From Flaccisagitta enflata (taxonomy: Eukaryota; Chaetognatha; Sagittoidea; Aphragmophora): DNA of 64,000 nucleotides. The position numbers and the translations under genes were made by a program. The DNA lies in assembly GCA_965153355.1 (NCBI GenBank), contig OZ231127.1:30690001-30754000 (forward strand), given 5' to 3'. The notes beneath the pieces are model-generated. The model ran no database searches. It saw only the letters and a list, made by a program, of their open reading frames with translations, and was not told the origin of the DNA. Of the stretch, positions 1-12,990 are shown one piece after another; the first letter of the stretch is position 1, and every line of letters starts with the position of its first letter.

Positions 1-877
1 GCACCAGATTACCTCCGCCAGTCAATGAAGCCAACGAAAGGATGATAAAACGGGAATGGATAATTGGATATTCGATAGAGTGAATCAAGGATGGGGGAAA
101 TCGGGTATCGATTTGGATATAAAAGAGAGAATATCGCGCATGAATAAAATGAAAGGAGGAGTAAAGGACAAAGGCGGTTGGTCGATACCGTCAATGAAAG
201 AATGAATGAATGATAAAGGGTTGAGATGGAGGCGTGTCGTTTTGTCAGTTGACCACTGCATAAGATAGGGGTTTTGATAGAGATTTGTAGCTTCAATGAC
301 TTTGTTCATGAGGGTAAAATACAATTTATAGATCTTTTTATGAAGTTTGAGTTGTTATGGCGTGGAGAGATGGAGTTGGAGACTATGAAAGCGAGGGTAA
401 GTCCTTAATTGATGCCAACCGTAGCTTAATAGGGTGCGCAGGGTACGACAAAGTGCCCGAGCACGCGAGCATTGCTCGTAGGCAGCTAGCCGGTTTTTTA
501 GGCAGGCAAGATAGATATATAAAGAATTTACAGTGAAAAAAATTACAAAAATGATGGGTGTGTAACTGTATTGAATTTAAAATGGTTAACTCTCATGTGT
601 AAAGAAGAGCGCCGCTGGGGAAGCCTAAAAAGGGGCATTACCCTGCACTAGAGATCATCGACATTAGCTAAAAACCAATTGGTTATCTCGAGTTTCGTTT
701 TCCTCAAATGTCTTTTCATAAGTTTCGACATCGTCTCTGCTAAATGTCGTTGCCGTCATGCCATTTCAGTTTCGTTTCTGCATTATGCTGCAAACTGTGT
801 GAAGTGCTCTTTGAAAATTGGTTCCCTCTCAGTGTCAGTCACTGATGTATGCCTCGCGTATTGAAAAAGTTGTTTAA
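1..877. other. No gene seen
   Basis: Mixed AT-rich sequence with short open frames of no recognisable family. A short palindrome GAGCATTGCTC is near 465-480. No RNA gene was seen. Confidence 0.5.
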
Positions 878-948
878 ATGATTGAATGAATGAATGATTG
901 AATGAATGAATGAATGAATAAATGGATGAATGAATGAATGACTGAATG
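878..948. repeat. (GAAT)n microsatellite
   Basis: Imperfect GAATGAAT tetranucleotide run with single substitutions. Confidence 0.9.
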
Positions 949-1248
949 TTATGTTTGCAACCTTTTTCCTTTAGGCCTTGTTTGCGGCCTTGTTTTCAAA
1001 GCCTCATGAAAGGAGTATGTCTAACAAAGGAAAACAAGGCCAAATAGGCTACCATAGGCGCCGTTCAGATTGTAGAATGAAAACGTTTCTAACTGACCAA
1101 TCAACCAACCGACGAACACAACCTCTTAAAAACAAGCTTTTGAGCATGGAAAAAAATGTTAAGACTTGTTTCAGACAAGGATAGTGACAAACGGACTAGA
1201 AGAGTTTTGTCAGTGTGCAAGAAAAAAAATCAAAGGTAATCCAGGATT

Positions 1249-1251
<3 letters not shown>

Positions 1252-1301
<50 letters not shown>

Positions 1302-1375
1302 TACACTAAAACGATCAGCCATTAAAATTTTGTCATCATTAGCCAAACCAGTTTTTCTTCCTACAGAAACAAATA

Positions 1376-1449
<74 letters not shown>
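1252..1449. repeat. (GA)n and (CT)n tracts facing each other
   Basis: (GA)24 at 1252-1299 and (CT)36 at 1378-1449, separated by 78 bp. The two tracts are reverse complements, so the segment could form a long hairpin. Apparent Arg-Glu and Ser-Leu open frames here are repeat artefacts. Confidence 0.95.
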
Positions 1450-1452
<3 letters not shown>

Positions 1453-1978
1453 TTTTCTTTGTCTGTCAGTCAGTAGGTCGTGACGGTTTTTGACCATGAT
1501 GTCGAGTGATCGACACCATGGGGTGTGACTGTCGATTCCGACAGTCACGACATAAGTTCTCCCAACTCTACCCTGCACCTTTCAATGATTTCGAAAAAAG
1601 TTAATCTTTTGAATTTTTTTTTTCAAAAGCTTAAGCGGAAAGTCAAAAACAATTTCTAATGAAGGGAACCACAAGACAACAACACCCTTCCTCGATTTTT
1701 CATCAGTTTTCAATGTTTAAGTATGTAGTTTCCTTATAATTTAGCATAAGAGACTGTTATGATGGTAAAATCAAATAAAAAAAAAATGCGGCGGCATGTG
1801 ATTGGGTGCCATTGATTAAACAATAGTGGAACTAGCCTCAATTTCTTTGCTTCGTTGATCTGGCATTTCTCCTCACGATTCTGCAAATGACATAAGCTGA
1901 TTGAAATGTCTCCTCTATCTTAGTGTGCATGTTTATCAGAAATCAATATATCAAATGTAAACGTCACCTTTTCGACTT

Positions 1979-2679
1979 TTTAGTCGCGTGCTACGCGACT
2001 CTACACCCCGCTATGTCGGTCCGTTGGTCGGTCGGTCGGTCGGTCGGTCGGTCGGTCGGTCGGTCGGTCGGTCGGTTGGTCCCCTTTTTGGGCAGCGGCC
2101 CCGAAGGGGTCGAAGACCTATGCTTTCACACATATGGGGAATTTTCTCCTTCTCCTCCTCCTCCTCCTCCTTCTCCTTCTTCATATCCCCTCTCCCCCCA
2201 GCCTCCAGGCCCATATCTCAGCCTGGAGGCCCATATCCCAGCCTGGAGGCCCAAATCCAAGTCATGAGGCCCAAATCCCACCCTCGAGGCTCAAATCCCA
2301 ACCCCAAGGCCCAGATTCCACTCTCTAGGGATTTGGGCGTCATGACTGGGATTTGGGCCTCCAGGTTGAGATATGGGCCTCAGCTGAGATATGGGCCTGG
2401 AGGCTGGGGGAGAGAGTGAGGGAAAGGAGAAGGAGAAGAAGAAGGAGAAATTAACTGTGGCATAGGTCTCGACGCTCCGGGGCCGCTCATCTTCTCCCCT
2501 CAACCCAGCCTGCTAAGGGGCATGGTACCATGACCATCTAACGCTTTGCGACTAATACTTTTTCGGCGTTTTTGAGCTTTTTGAGCATACGGCTCCTGCC
2601 CAGATGCCCTAGTGACCTTCTCCAGCACTGCTCCTGCCCACCCGCACGCGACTAGGGTAGCCGTGTATCCGGCCTTGTT
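1979..2679 (+). mobile_element. Family A element interrupted by a family B element
   Basis: The 5' hairpin AGTCGCGTGC-TA-CGCGACT starts at 1982, followed by a (GGTC)n tract (to 2078). The core TACTTTTTCGGCG resumes at 2556. The subterminal repeat GCACGCGACT (2644-2653) is the exact inverse of 1982-1991, and the 3' end GGCCTTGTT is at 2671-2679. The A core is split by a complete B element, giving the order of insertion. Confidence 0.85.
2085..2556 (-). mobile_element. Family B element nested in a family A element
   Basis: On the minus strand it runs from a hairpin end (TAGTCGCAAAGCGTTA, near 2553) through GGTACCATGCCCC, a decayed arm, a ~21-bp minisatellite (AGGCCCAAATCCCAGCCTGG-type units, 2205-2400) to the inverse arm with GGGCAGCGGCCCCGAAGGGG (2090-2109). 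No coding capacity. Confidence 0.8.
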
Positions 2680-2689
2680 AATTCAAAAG

Positions 2690-3150
2690 GGAGAGATACT
2701 GTCTAAAAACTGTCAGGAGCGAAATTTTATTGGACAGCATCGTTGACATGCATTTGGTAAAAAGAAAAAAATCTTTTTAAAATGTTGTTTAACGAAAGAA
2801 CATCAAATTTGCGTATACCTTTGGTCTTCTCTTAAATGCAATAACCCAAATGGAAAAATAATGTTCGCATCTCCTATTAAATGAATAGATAGATATGACT
2901 TAACAGTAGCTTTGACAACAATTCGTGCGTTATTGCGTTGAATCACGAAGAAATATCCGACAAAACAATTTCTTTTGTTTGCTGTCAATTTCAATTTTGA
3001 AAGTGATTTCATCTTTTCTTTTTATGTCACTGCACAAACGGCAAATAATGTCACAACGCGTTTCGTGTCAACATCAGCCATCTCTTTGTCGTTGTTGACG
3101 TCATTTTTGTCAAGCCAGAAGTTGCCGTAGTTGGTTTCATCTTCGTCAAC
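2690..3150. other. No gene seen
   Basis: AT-rich sequence with short open frames only; nothing recognised. Confidence 0.5.
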
Positions 3151-3151
3151 T

Positions 3152-3728
<577 letters not shown>

Positions 3729-3884
3729 TCAATTCGGTAGATGTTTTTGTCATTTCTAGGCTAAGCAGCTTTGCCTGAACGAAGGTCAAAGAAAGAGAAA
3801 AAAAATCGATGAGGACTAAGAAACCGCGGAAATCGTATTTTTCCTTCAACTCCCGATATCCATTTCTCTCCCTGTTTCATTGTT

Positions 3885-4045
<161 letters not shown>

Positions 4046-4272
4046 AGTTTGTCTAAATTGTTGTCGAACCGTATGTTTGTGTGAATATCTCTCGGTCTTG
4101 GTGTCTGATGAATTGTGAGTGACAAAGTATCTGTATCTCTCTCGTTTGTCTGTCATTGCGTCTGTAAATCTATCTTTCCGTCCGTCTGTCTGTCTGCCCG
4201 TTGCTCAGTCTGTCTGAGATTCTACTAATCTGTTTCCTCTGACACTTTTTTATCTCTTAGCTACCGTTCTAA

Positions 4273-4309
<37 letters not shown>

Positions 4310-4841
4310 CTTTCCAAGTCCATTTATCCCTATAACACCTGTCACCTACGAAGCTGTGCAAGACTATCTTTGGATTCCCCGGGGCATTTATTTCGCTTTT
4401 CCTCGCCATTTTGCCCACTGCTTAATTGGCAAATAAGTTCTGAAAGAGGCTGCGTTCATATAGATGGGGACCAGATATTGCCATTTCATATCATTAACTG
4501 ATTACAAATGGCCCTCTAACCTCCTCTCGCAGCATCGTACTCTCATGCCGTATTCACAAGACCATCTAAGTTCTACATGTAGTGCTCAACTGTAGAGACG
4601 CCTGAACACACATGCACACGTGTGCAGCCCCAGCTCACCTCGCTTCTTCTTAGCCTTCATTCATAACACAACCGTCTTGACAATGTTTGCGAAACAAAAT
4701 TTAGAATAAAATAAAACTTATATTTCATTAGAATGAGTACTCCTACAACGAGATGTGTGGAGGCGTTGCGTCAACCTAAGTGGATATCATGCCGCTTCTT
4801 TTCCGCCTTCCTTTATGAACGACGCAACCGTTTTGAAAAAA

Positions 4842-6392
4842 AACAAGGCCAACACCTTTAAGTCGCGTGCAGGACAAAAATGACTGAACTGACCTGACTC
4901 CTATTCTATCTTTTTATCAAAAATCACACTTAAACCAGACCCAAACCAGAACCAAACCAGACTCAAACCAGACTCAAATTAGACTCAAACCAGACTCAAA
5001 CCAGACTCAAGCCAGACCCAAACCAGAACCAAACCAGACTCAAACTAGACTCAAACCAGGCTCAAACCAGACTCAAACCAGAATTAAACCAGACCTAAAC
5101 CAGACCAAAACCAGACCTAAACCAGACCTAAACTAGACATAAACCAGACATGAACCAGATCTAAACCAGACGTAAACCGAACATAAATCAGACATGAACC
5201 AGACTTTGACCAGACTCAAGCCAGACTCAAACCAGACTTAAACCTGACTCAAATCACACTAAGACCAGACTCAAACCAGACTTAAACCAGACTTAAGCCA
5301 GACTAAAACCAGACTTAAACCAGACTGAAACCAGACTTAAACCAGACTTAAACCAGACTTAAACCAGACTTAAACCAGACTTAAACCAGACTCAAACCAG
5401 ACCCAAACCTGCAGACTTAAACCAGCAGACTTAAACCAGCAGACTTAAACCAGCAGACTTAAACCAGCAGACTCAAACCAGCAGACTTAAACCAGCAGAC
5501 TCAAACCAGCAGACTTAAACCAGCAGACTTAAACCAGCAGACTCAAACGAGCAGACTTAAACCAGCTGACTTAAACCAGCTGACTTAAACCAGAAGACTT
5601 AAACCAGCAGACTCAAACCAGAAGACTCAAACCAGCAGACTTAAAACAGCAGACTTAAACCAGCAGACTTAAACCAGCAGACTTAAACCAGCAGACTTAA
5701 ACCAGCAGACTTAAACCAGCAGACTTAAACCAGCAGACTCAAACCAGCCAACTTAAACTATGCCAAAAAACTATGTAAAATGACCAAAAATGACCTGAAA
5801 TGTTCCAAAATGACTTGAAAAGACTTAAAACTATTTTAAATGCCCATAAATGACACAAATGACTTATTTGAACAAAGTGACAAAAATGATCAAAAATGAC
5901 CAAGAATGACTAAAAGCAACCAACAATGACCAAAAGCAACCAAAAATGACCAAAAACAACAAAAAAATGACTCAGAATTACTCCAGACGACCCAAACTGA
6001 CCAAAAACAACGCAAAAAAGCAAAGTGTTACCAAAAACTACACAGCCAAAAAATAACTTAGAGTGACTTAAAATGACTCAGAATGACTTGTAATGACTTA
6101 GAATGACTTAAAATAACTTAGAATGACTAAGAATGACTTAGAATGACTTAAAATAACAAAAAATGACAAAGAATAACGAAAATGACAAAAAATGACAAAA
6201 TGACTTAAGTGACTAAAACTAACTGAAAATGACTTGAAATGACTTAGAATGACTTAAAATGACTTAAAATGACATAAAATACCCTAAAATGATGTAAAAC
6301 GACAAAAAAAAGCTAAGTGTTACGGACCAACGGACGGACCGACCGACAGACGGACGGAGTGGGTCATAGAGTCGCGTGCACGCGACTAAAAA
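4842..6392 (-). mobile_element. Family A element with an expanded tandem core (1.55 kb)
   Basis: The 3' end AACAAGGCC is at 4842. The subterminal repeat AGTCGCGTGC (4861-4870) is the exact inverse of GCACGCGACT (6378-6387), which belongs to the 5' hairpin at the other end; a GGAC/GACC tract lies at 6324-6358. Most of the length is minisatellite. The copy at 8204-8412 shows the same ends with only about 90 bp of core, so this copy grew by internal tandem expansion. Confidence 0.85.
4922..6305. repeat. Three related minisatellites inside a family A element
   Basis: About 4922-5405: 11-bp AAACCAGACTC/T units. 5406-5757: 14-bp AGCAGACTTAAACC units, the most homogeneous. 5765-6305: loose 10-11-bp AATGACTTAG units. 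Not a CRISPR array: there are no unique spacers. Confidence 0.93.
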
Positions 6393-6448
6393 CACAATTA
6401 ACAAAATTGAAAAATCGCATCAGATTTTACATCTCAATAGAATGAGTA

Positions 6449-7419
6449 ACCTTGGCGTCATAAAAAATGGCGGATTTTTATAACCTATTTTAACCATCTT
6501 AATTTAAGAGAAACTAAGGAAAATTTGTGATCGTTGGAAAGCTCTTTGAATGATGTTTCATTTGAGTCGTGTCTGGCCATAGTAGCTCAAACCATTTAGA
6601 AATTACAGTGATTCAAAGAAAGCCTCTATTTTTTTACCCTTACGGTGTGTCATTAAAAAAAAGTCTGCTAATAATTTCATTTTTACCAAAATGATAGAAG
6701 ATTTTGTCCGATTGCCTTCAAATTTTCAGTGATGTCTAAATTGTGTGTCTACTGATACCGGTTCAATTTTTGTGAGAATCGGAAATTTTTTACTAAGGTT
6801 TTTGCATGTTCCTTTACAAACCCTCATCCAAATTCTTGAAAAATGATGCAATTTCAAAAAAACCTGTTTATTTCTGAATTATTTGAGCTCACACCCAGTT
6901 TACTTCTTTGGGAGAGGGCCCTAAATATAGAACTTTGAAAGCACTCTAAAACTGTCATAGATTTTTCACAATTTTAACCATATATTCATGAACAAAACGC
7001 TCAATAAAATCCAATCACTGATTCTTTCAAACCACAGTTTTGCAAACCAACATTAAAATCTTTCGCATTATAAAAATGGTAGAAAGAGTTGTCCGATTTG
7101 GATGAAATTTTAGGAGCTGTTAAAGGCAGGTATGTTGTACCACCATATCAAATTTTATCTTAATCGGATAAGGTTAAGTACGGTTTTTAAGAGATTATGT
7201 TTAAGTTATGATTGATGACACACCATAAGGGTGAAAAAAGAGAAGTGTTTTTCAAATTGATGTAGCTTCTAAATTATTTGAGCGACAATGTTGCGACACA
7301 ACTCAAATGAAAGATCTTTTGAAGAGCTTTCTAGACATCACCAATTTTCCTTAGTTTCTCCCAAATTAAGTTTGTTAAAATAGGTTTTAAAGATCCGCCA
7401 TTTTTTATGACGCCAAGGT
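6449..7419. mobile_element. Palindromic MITE with TA target duplication
   Basis: Both ends read ACCTTGGCGTCATAAAAAAT inward, and similarity between arms continues for about 200 bp (e.g. AACTAAGGAAAATT against AATTTTCCTTAGTT). Flanked by TA on both sides (6447-6448, 7420-7421). The related unit at 4728-4760 shows the empty site with a single TA. No coding capacity; the TA target suggests mobilisation by a Tc1/mariner-type transposase. Confidence 0.85.
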
Positions 7420-7534
7420 TACTCTGGCAACGAGACATGGAGGCGGTAAGTCATCTTAAGTGGATGAACATATTGAATAGTTGATAGTTTGAGTAATCTG
7501 ACCTCTTATAACGCATAAGAATGCTTTTGTTTTT

Positions 7535-7646
7535 CAATCTGTCTGTCTGTCTGTCTTTCTCTTTCTCTCTGTCTCTCTGCCTCTCTTGCTCTGTCTCTGA
7601 CTCTTTGTCTCTCTCTCACTCTTTGTCTCTCTCTCTCTCTCTCTCC
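7535..7646. repeat. Pyrimidine-rich (CT/TGTC)n tract
   Basis: Degenerate CTGT/CTCT repeats ending in perfect (CT)n. Confidence 0.9.
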
Positions 7647-8203
7647 CGTTGATGAAAAGGGGAATCCCGGCCTTTTGCACTCATCCAGGGCAGAAATTCC
7701 ATCATTTATGAAGTCCCTACGGAATTGGATAGCGGCTTTTACGCAACGCAAAGACGAAGAAGAACAAGAAGGAAATGAGAAGAAGTAGAAAATGTGAAGA
7801 TGAGGAAGTAAGAGAGAAGAAGAAGAGTTCCACGTGGAATTGCGGACGGCCAGAAGGCAAAACAGTAACAAGCCAAAGGTCAAGACCCGCCCCAAAATAT
7901 TGAATTGTAACGTTCACGCTGACGATGAATGACACTTTTCAGAGATCTCTATTTATCGATTATCTGTAATGCAGAAATGCAATATGACTTGATTTCATTG
8001 CCAATGTTTTATTCGTCGACTATGATAAGTGACAATACCATATGTCATGAGCAGCGAAAGAATTCATATTTCAAAAAAAAAAAAAAATGTTTTTTAATCC
8101 CGTTCAATTGCTTGGTTGAACCTTTCTAATCCGCCCATCCGCACATGACTGGCTTAGCTGTGTATTCTATTGATGGTACAATCTCGTTTTTGTCAAAATG
8201 CAT

Positions 8204-8412
8204 TTTAAGTCGCGTGCACGCGACTCTACACGCCGCTTTGTCCGTCAGTCCATTGGTCGGTCGGTCGGTCACACTTTTACTTTTTTTATCAATTTTATTC
8301 CCTAAAGTCATTTTAAGTCATTTAGGACTATACTGAGTCATCCTAAGTCATTCTAAGTCATTCTAAGTCATTATGTAAGTCTCACACGCGACTTATAGGT
8401 GTTGGCCTTGTT
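8204..8412 (+). mobile_element. Short family A element
   Basis: AGTCGCGTGC-ACGCGACT hairpin at 8208, (GGTC)n, core of TAAGTCATTC units, near-inverse subterminal repeat ACACGCGACT (8384-8393), and GGCCTTGTT at the 3' end. Same subfamily as 4842-6392. Confidence 0.85.
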
Positions 8413-9150
8413 GGTTTACAATTCTGGTAGCTTGATTTTAAAATTCATTTCTTAGACAAAGAATTTTATTCAATTTTTCTTCTGCTGGAGGCGTTCTACT
8501 GTCTAGAACATATGTATATCGACAGGCATTTTAAGCAATAACTCTATTAAGAATGAAAGATTTATATAAAAATCAGTGGGATTCTGATACTATTTCGAAT
8601 TTCTGACCAAATGCCCCAAACCGCATCCTTTTAGCTCAAGGCATTTATAATTGACAGGCAAAACAAGATTGATACTCCAATTGAAAAATAGCAAAAAAGA
8701 AAAATGCATCTAGTTTCTTTACAAGTCTGTTTTCAGATAGATTGGAGGTTTTTTCCACAATGTTTTTGGTCCTCATTATAGCGCCCAACATCTTTGTCAC
8801 ATTTTCTTGGTTGATTTCAACCTATCTGAGTCGTTGGGATTGCAACTGAAGCAAAAGGGAGAACATGGCATACACTAAGGAATTTTTTAGATACACTTTT
8901 ATGAGGGAGAGTTGTTATGCATTTACGCTAAGCATTTGTGTTAAAGTGTTTAGAAAATCCACATACAGTTAGTTGTTGAAATCCAAAGATGTAATATTAA
9001 GTATCTGACATGTTTTAGAGGTTTTTTTATGATTCCTATACTGATAGATTACCCAATCCCCATACTGTCGATATACTTATGTTCTAGATGTTTTTTACAA
9101 AAAAAAAATGAATATCATTTCTTTATGAGAGAAATAACGATAGAAAGAAT
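8413..9150. other. No gene seen
   Basis: AT-rich sequence without recognisable coding or repeat structure. Confidence 0.5.
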
Positions 9151-9156
9151 AAAAAA

Positions 9157-9642
<486 letters not shown>

Positions 9643-9834
9643 CATACCGTTCCAGAAAAAAAGTGTGAAAAAAGGGTAAAAGAGGTTAGGCAAATACAGG
9701 GGAGAATGAGTGTGTATTTGAAGACGGTGTGTGGCGAGGTGCTTGATTCTTTTTCGGTTGGCTGACCACCGTGTAATCTTCTTTCCACCTGTGCCTAGAG
9801 TTTGACCTCTGCTGACCTTCACTTTGTTGATCTG

Positions 9835-9942
9835 ACCGTCTGATCGTCGGCGCGTCAGCACGTCGCGTCGGTACGTCGGCGTGTTCACGCGCCGGTACGT
9901 CGGAACATCGGCAAACTAAATCGTTGGAATGTCGGCACATCG
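9835..9942. repeat. Degenerate ~10-bp minisatellite (CGGYACGTCGG type)
   Basis: GC-rich units such as GTCGGTACGTCGGCGTG recur with variation. It raises a 112-codon open frame on the minus strand that I do not consider a gene. Confidence 0.6.
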
Positions 9943-10164
9943 CTTCTATTTCGATGAAATGCAACAGATGAGCCATACTCAGGAGGAGAAAGGTAAGGTT
10001 GTTAGTCGTGAGTACTTGACACAAAACTCAATAAAAAAAAAAAAAAAACACATTACACTTCATGTATTTATCACATACTCCATCTTGTGACTTTGCTATG
10101 CGATGTGTGTCTGTTTCAGCCCCTCACTATCCATCTTTGTTTGTCTCGGACTCGTCCATAACCT

Positions 10165-10400
10165 TTTCTACTCTCTCTCTCTCTCTCTCTTTCAACCTAA
10201 AGTGCAAAGCGGGAAAGCGAAAGTAATTTTTGTGTGTATAGCAGCGTTTGACTTTGATATTGGACGTCAATATATCCGGTGGAGATGGTGAGACTGAGAG
10301 CAAAGAGAAAGTCGGCAAAACCGATGACGATGACGATGACGACGACCACGACAACCACAATGAAAACGACAACGACAACGGCAACAACATTAACAACAAC

Positions 10401-10434
<34 letters not shown>

Positions 10435-10632
10435 AACAAATAAATACAATAAATAACAACAATAACAATAACAATAACAACAACACATGGTAAGGCAACG
10501 CCAGCCAACTATCCATTTTATTACATACAAAAAATAAAAATAAAAACAAAAATAAAAATAAAAACAAAAATAAAAAGAAAACAAAAACAAAAACAAAAAC
10601 AAAAACAAAAACAAAAACAAAAACAACAACTA
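10165..10632. repeat. Cluster of (CT)n, (GAC)n, (AAC)n, (AATAAC)n and (AAAAAC)n
   Basis: Successive short simple repeats, each drifting into the next. Confidence 0.92.
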
Positions 10633-10850
10633 CAATGACGACAACGCCGAAAAGGCAATAATTAGAATGGCGAAAACAAAAACACCATCAGCAACGGGCC
10701 GTTGTCAACGCCAACTGCGACAACAACAACGATGACAATGACGTCAACCACCACCAACTGACCATCCAACTGACCAACCAAAACACCTACCCACAGATGC
10801 TAGACGTAAGGGTGGACAAACCGTTATGGCAGAGCACAAAGTTGCTTACC

Positions 10851-11057
10851 GGCCGGATACACGGCTACCCTAGTCGCGTGCGGGTGGGCAGGGGCAGTGA
10901 TGGAGAAGATCACTGGGGCTTTTAGGAGCAGTGAGCTCAAAATGCTCAAAAACGCCCAAAAAAGTAAAATGGAGACCAACCAACCGATGGCCCGACGGAC
11001 CGAGGGACCGACGAATCGACAAAGCGGGGTGTAGAGTCGCGTAGCACGCGACTAAAA
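10851..11057 (-). mobile_element. Family A element, complete
   Basis: 3' end GGCCGGATACACGGCTACCC at 10851; AGTCGCGTGC (10872-10881) is exactly inverse to GCACGCGACT (11044-11053) of the 5' hairpin. GACC-type tract at about 10985-11020. Confidence 0.88.
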
Positions 11058-11136
11058 AGAATTCCAACTTTTTCTATCAAACCGGGAAATGCCGGATTGG
11101 AAGAGCGGCTCGGCAGTTAAAACGCATGAGACAAAG

Positions 11137-12078
11137 GCCGACGCCAACGCCAACGCCAACGCCAACGCCAACGCCAACGCCAACGCCAACGCCAACGCCA
11201 ACGCCAACGCCAACGCCGACGCCAACGCCGACGCGCAATCGCCAACGCTAACGCTAACGCAGACGTCGTTCATGAAGCCGGCGGCGATTGTGAGCGTACG
11301 CATCTTGCGGGCACTTCCCGCGCATCTTCATTGCTTCGCCCATTAGAAACTCGATTTTTCAGACATCAAATATTCCTCGGCGAGGGCCCTATAAAATATC
11401 CCGCAGAATATCGAAATTGTGGAGATGCGAGATCGGGATAGCTCTGTTCCCCACGCCCAACTTTTCCTTTCTTCTTTCTTTCTTTTCTTTCTTTTCTTCT
11501 TTCTTTCTTTCTCTTTCTTTCTTTCCTCTTTCTTTCTTTTTTCTTTCTTTTCTTTTTTCTTTTCTTTCTTTTCTTTCTTTTCTTTTCTTCTTCTTCTTTT
11601 CTTCTTTTCTTGTTCTTCTTCTTTTTACCTTCTTTTCCTGTTTTCCATTTTTTTCTCTCTTTTTTTCTTTCTGTCTGTTTTTTCTGCCTTTCATCTTTCT
11701 TTTTTTGCATTCTTTCTTTCTTTCTTCTTCTTTCTTTCTTCCTGTATTTCTTTCTTCTTTTCTTTTCTTTCAACGCCAACGCCAACGCCAACGCCAACGC
11801 CAACGCCAACGCCAACGCCAACGCCAACGCCAACGCCGACGCCGACGCCAACGCCAACGCCAACGCCAACGCCGACGTCGTTCACGAATCGAAGCGGCGA
11901 TTGTGAGCGTACGTACTCCAGGCACTTCCTGCGTTAGTCTTCATTGCTTCGCCTCCGAATAGAAACTCGATTTTTTTCGCACATCAAAGCCTCGCGAGGG
12001 CCTCATAAAATATCCCGCAAATATCGGGAAATTGTGAGATGCGAGAGGCCGATAGTTTGCCCTCTACGCTTTTTTTTC

Positions 12079-12153
<75 letters not shown>

Positions 12154-12179
12154 TTTTTCTTTCTTTCTTTTTTTCTTTC

Positions 12180-12251
<72 letters not shown>

Positions 12252-12475
12252 TCGTTCTTTCTTTCTTTTTACCTTTCTTTCTTTCCTGTTTTCTCCATTT
12301 TTTTCTCTCTTTTTTTCTTTCTGTCTTCTTTTCGTTCTTTCTGCCTTTCTATCTTTCTTTTTTTATGCATTCTTTCTTTCTTTCTTTCTTTCTTCCTTCC
12401 ATTCTTTCTTTCTTTTCTTTCTTTCTTTCTTTCTTTCTTTCTTTTCTTCTTTCTTCTTTTCTTTCTTTCTTCTCT
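11137..12475. repeat. Two-copy tandem unit of (AACGCC)n + ~190-bp spacer + (TTTC)n
   Basis: Copy 1: (AACGCC)n 11145-11225, spacer to about 11455, pyrimidine tract to 11770. Copy 2: (AACGCC)n 11771-11875, spacer to about 12068, (TTTC)n to 12475. The spacers share GCGGCGATTGTGAGCGTACG, TCTTCATTGCTTCGCC, TAAAATATCCCGC. The pyrimidine tracts also share interruptions (e.g. ATTTTTTTCTCTCTTTTTTT), so the whole unit was duplicated. Confidence 0.88.
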
Positions 12476-12644
12476 TAATGACTCTCGATCTTTCCTTATT
12501 TCTTTCAATATTGACCTCGATTCGTGTCTTTATTGTCTTTATTGTCTTTGTTGTCTTTATCTTTTCATTTTTTTTTCATTCTCTCTTTCCTTTTCTCTTT
12601 CTTTTGTCCATTTGTGTTTCGTTTCGTTTCTTTGTTTCTTTTTT

Positions 12645-12674
12645 TCTTTGTCTCTTTGTTTCTTTGTTTCTTTG

Positions 12675-12768
<94 letters not shown>
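12645..12768. repeat. (TTTG)n / (TTTC)n microsatellite
   Basis: TTTGTTTC mixed units, then pure TTTC from about 12695. Confidence 0.95.
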
Positions 12769-12990
12769 GGTCCAATGACCTTGATTAGTTCTTTTCTCCT
12801 TCCTTTCTGTGTTTTTTTTTTAGTTTTGTTTTTATTTGTTTCTTCATTTCTTCGTACCTTACAACAAGCAGGTGCTTGATTTTGGTGATTTTGTTTGTTG
12901 GTGTGTGCACGCTTACTCATGGAAGACACCTCATAGCTGAAATACTTATTCTGTTAATTGTAGCAAGATTAGATTTTTTTTTCAAAATCA

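Larger units (their letters stand above)
4648..7472. repeat. Two-copy tandem unit (~150 bp); second copy split by two transposable elements
   Basis: Copy 1 is 4648-4797. Copy 2 restarts at 4798 (GCTTCTT...CCTT..ATGAACGACGCAACCG), is broken at about 4841 by the A element 4842-6392, resumes to AATAGAATGAGTA (6436-6448), is broken by a palindromic MITE 6449-7419, and ends CTCTGGCAACGAGACATGG to TAAGTGGATG at about 7466. Copy 1 reads GAATGAGTACTCCTACAACG and serves as the unoccupied site. Confidence 0.8.

Noticed and set aside
5406-5757. CRISPR-like regular array (14-bp units)
   Set aside because: No unique spacers, unit too short, eukaryotic context; a minisatellite inside a family A element.
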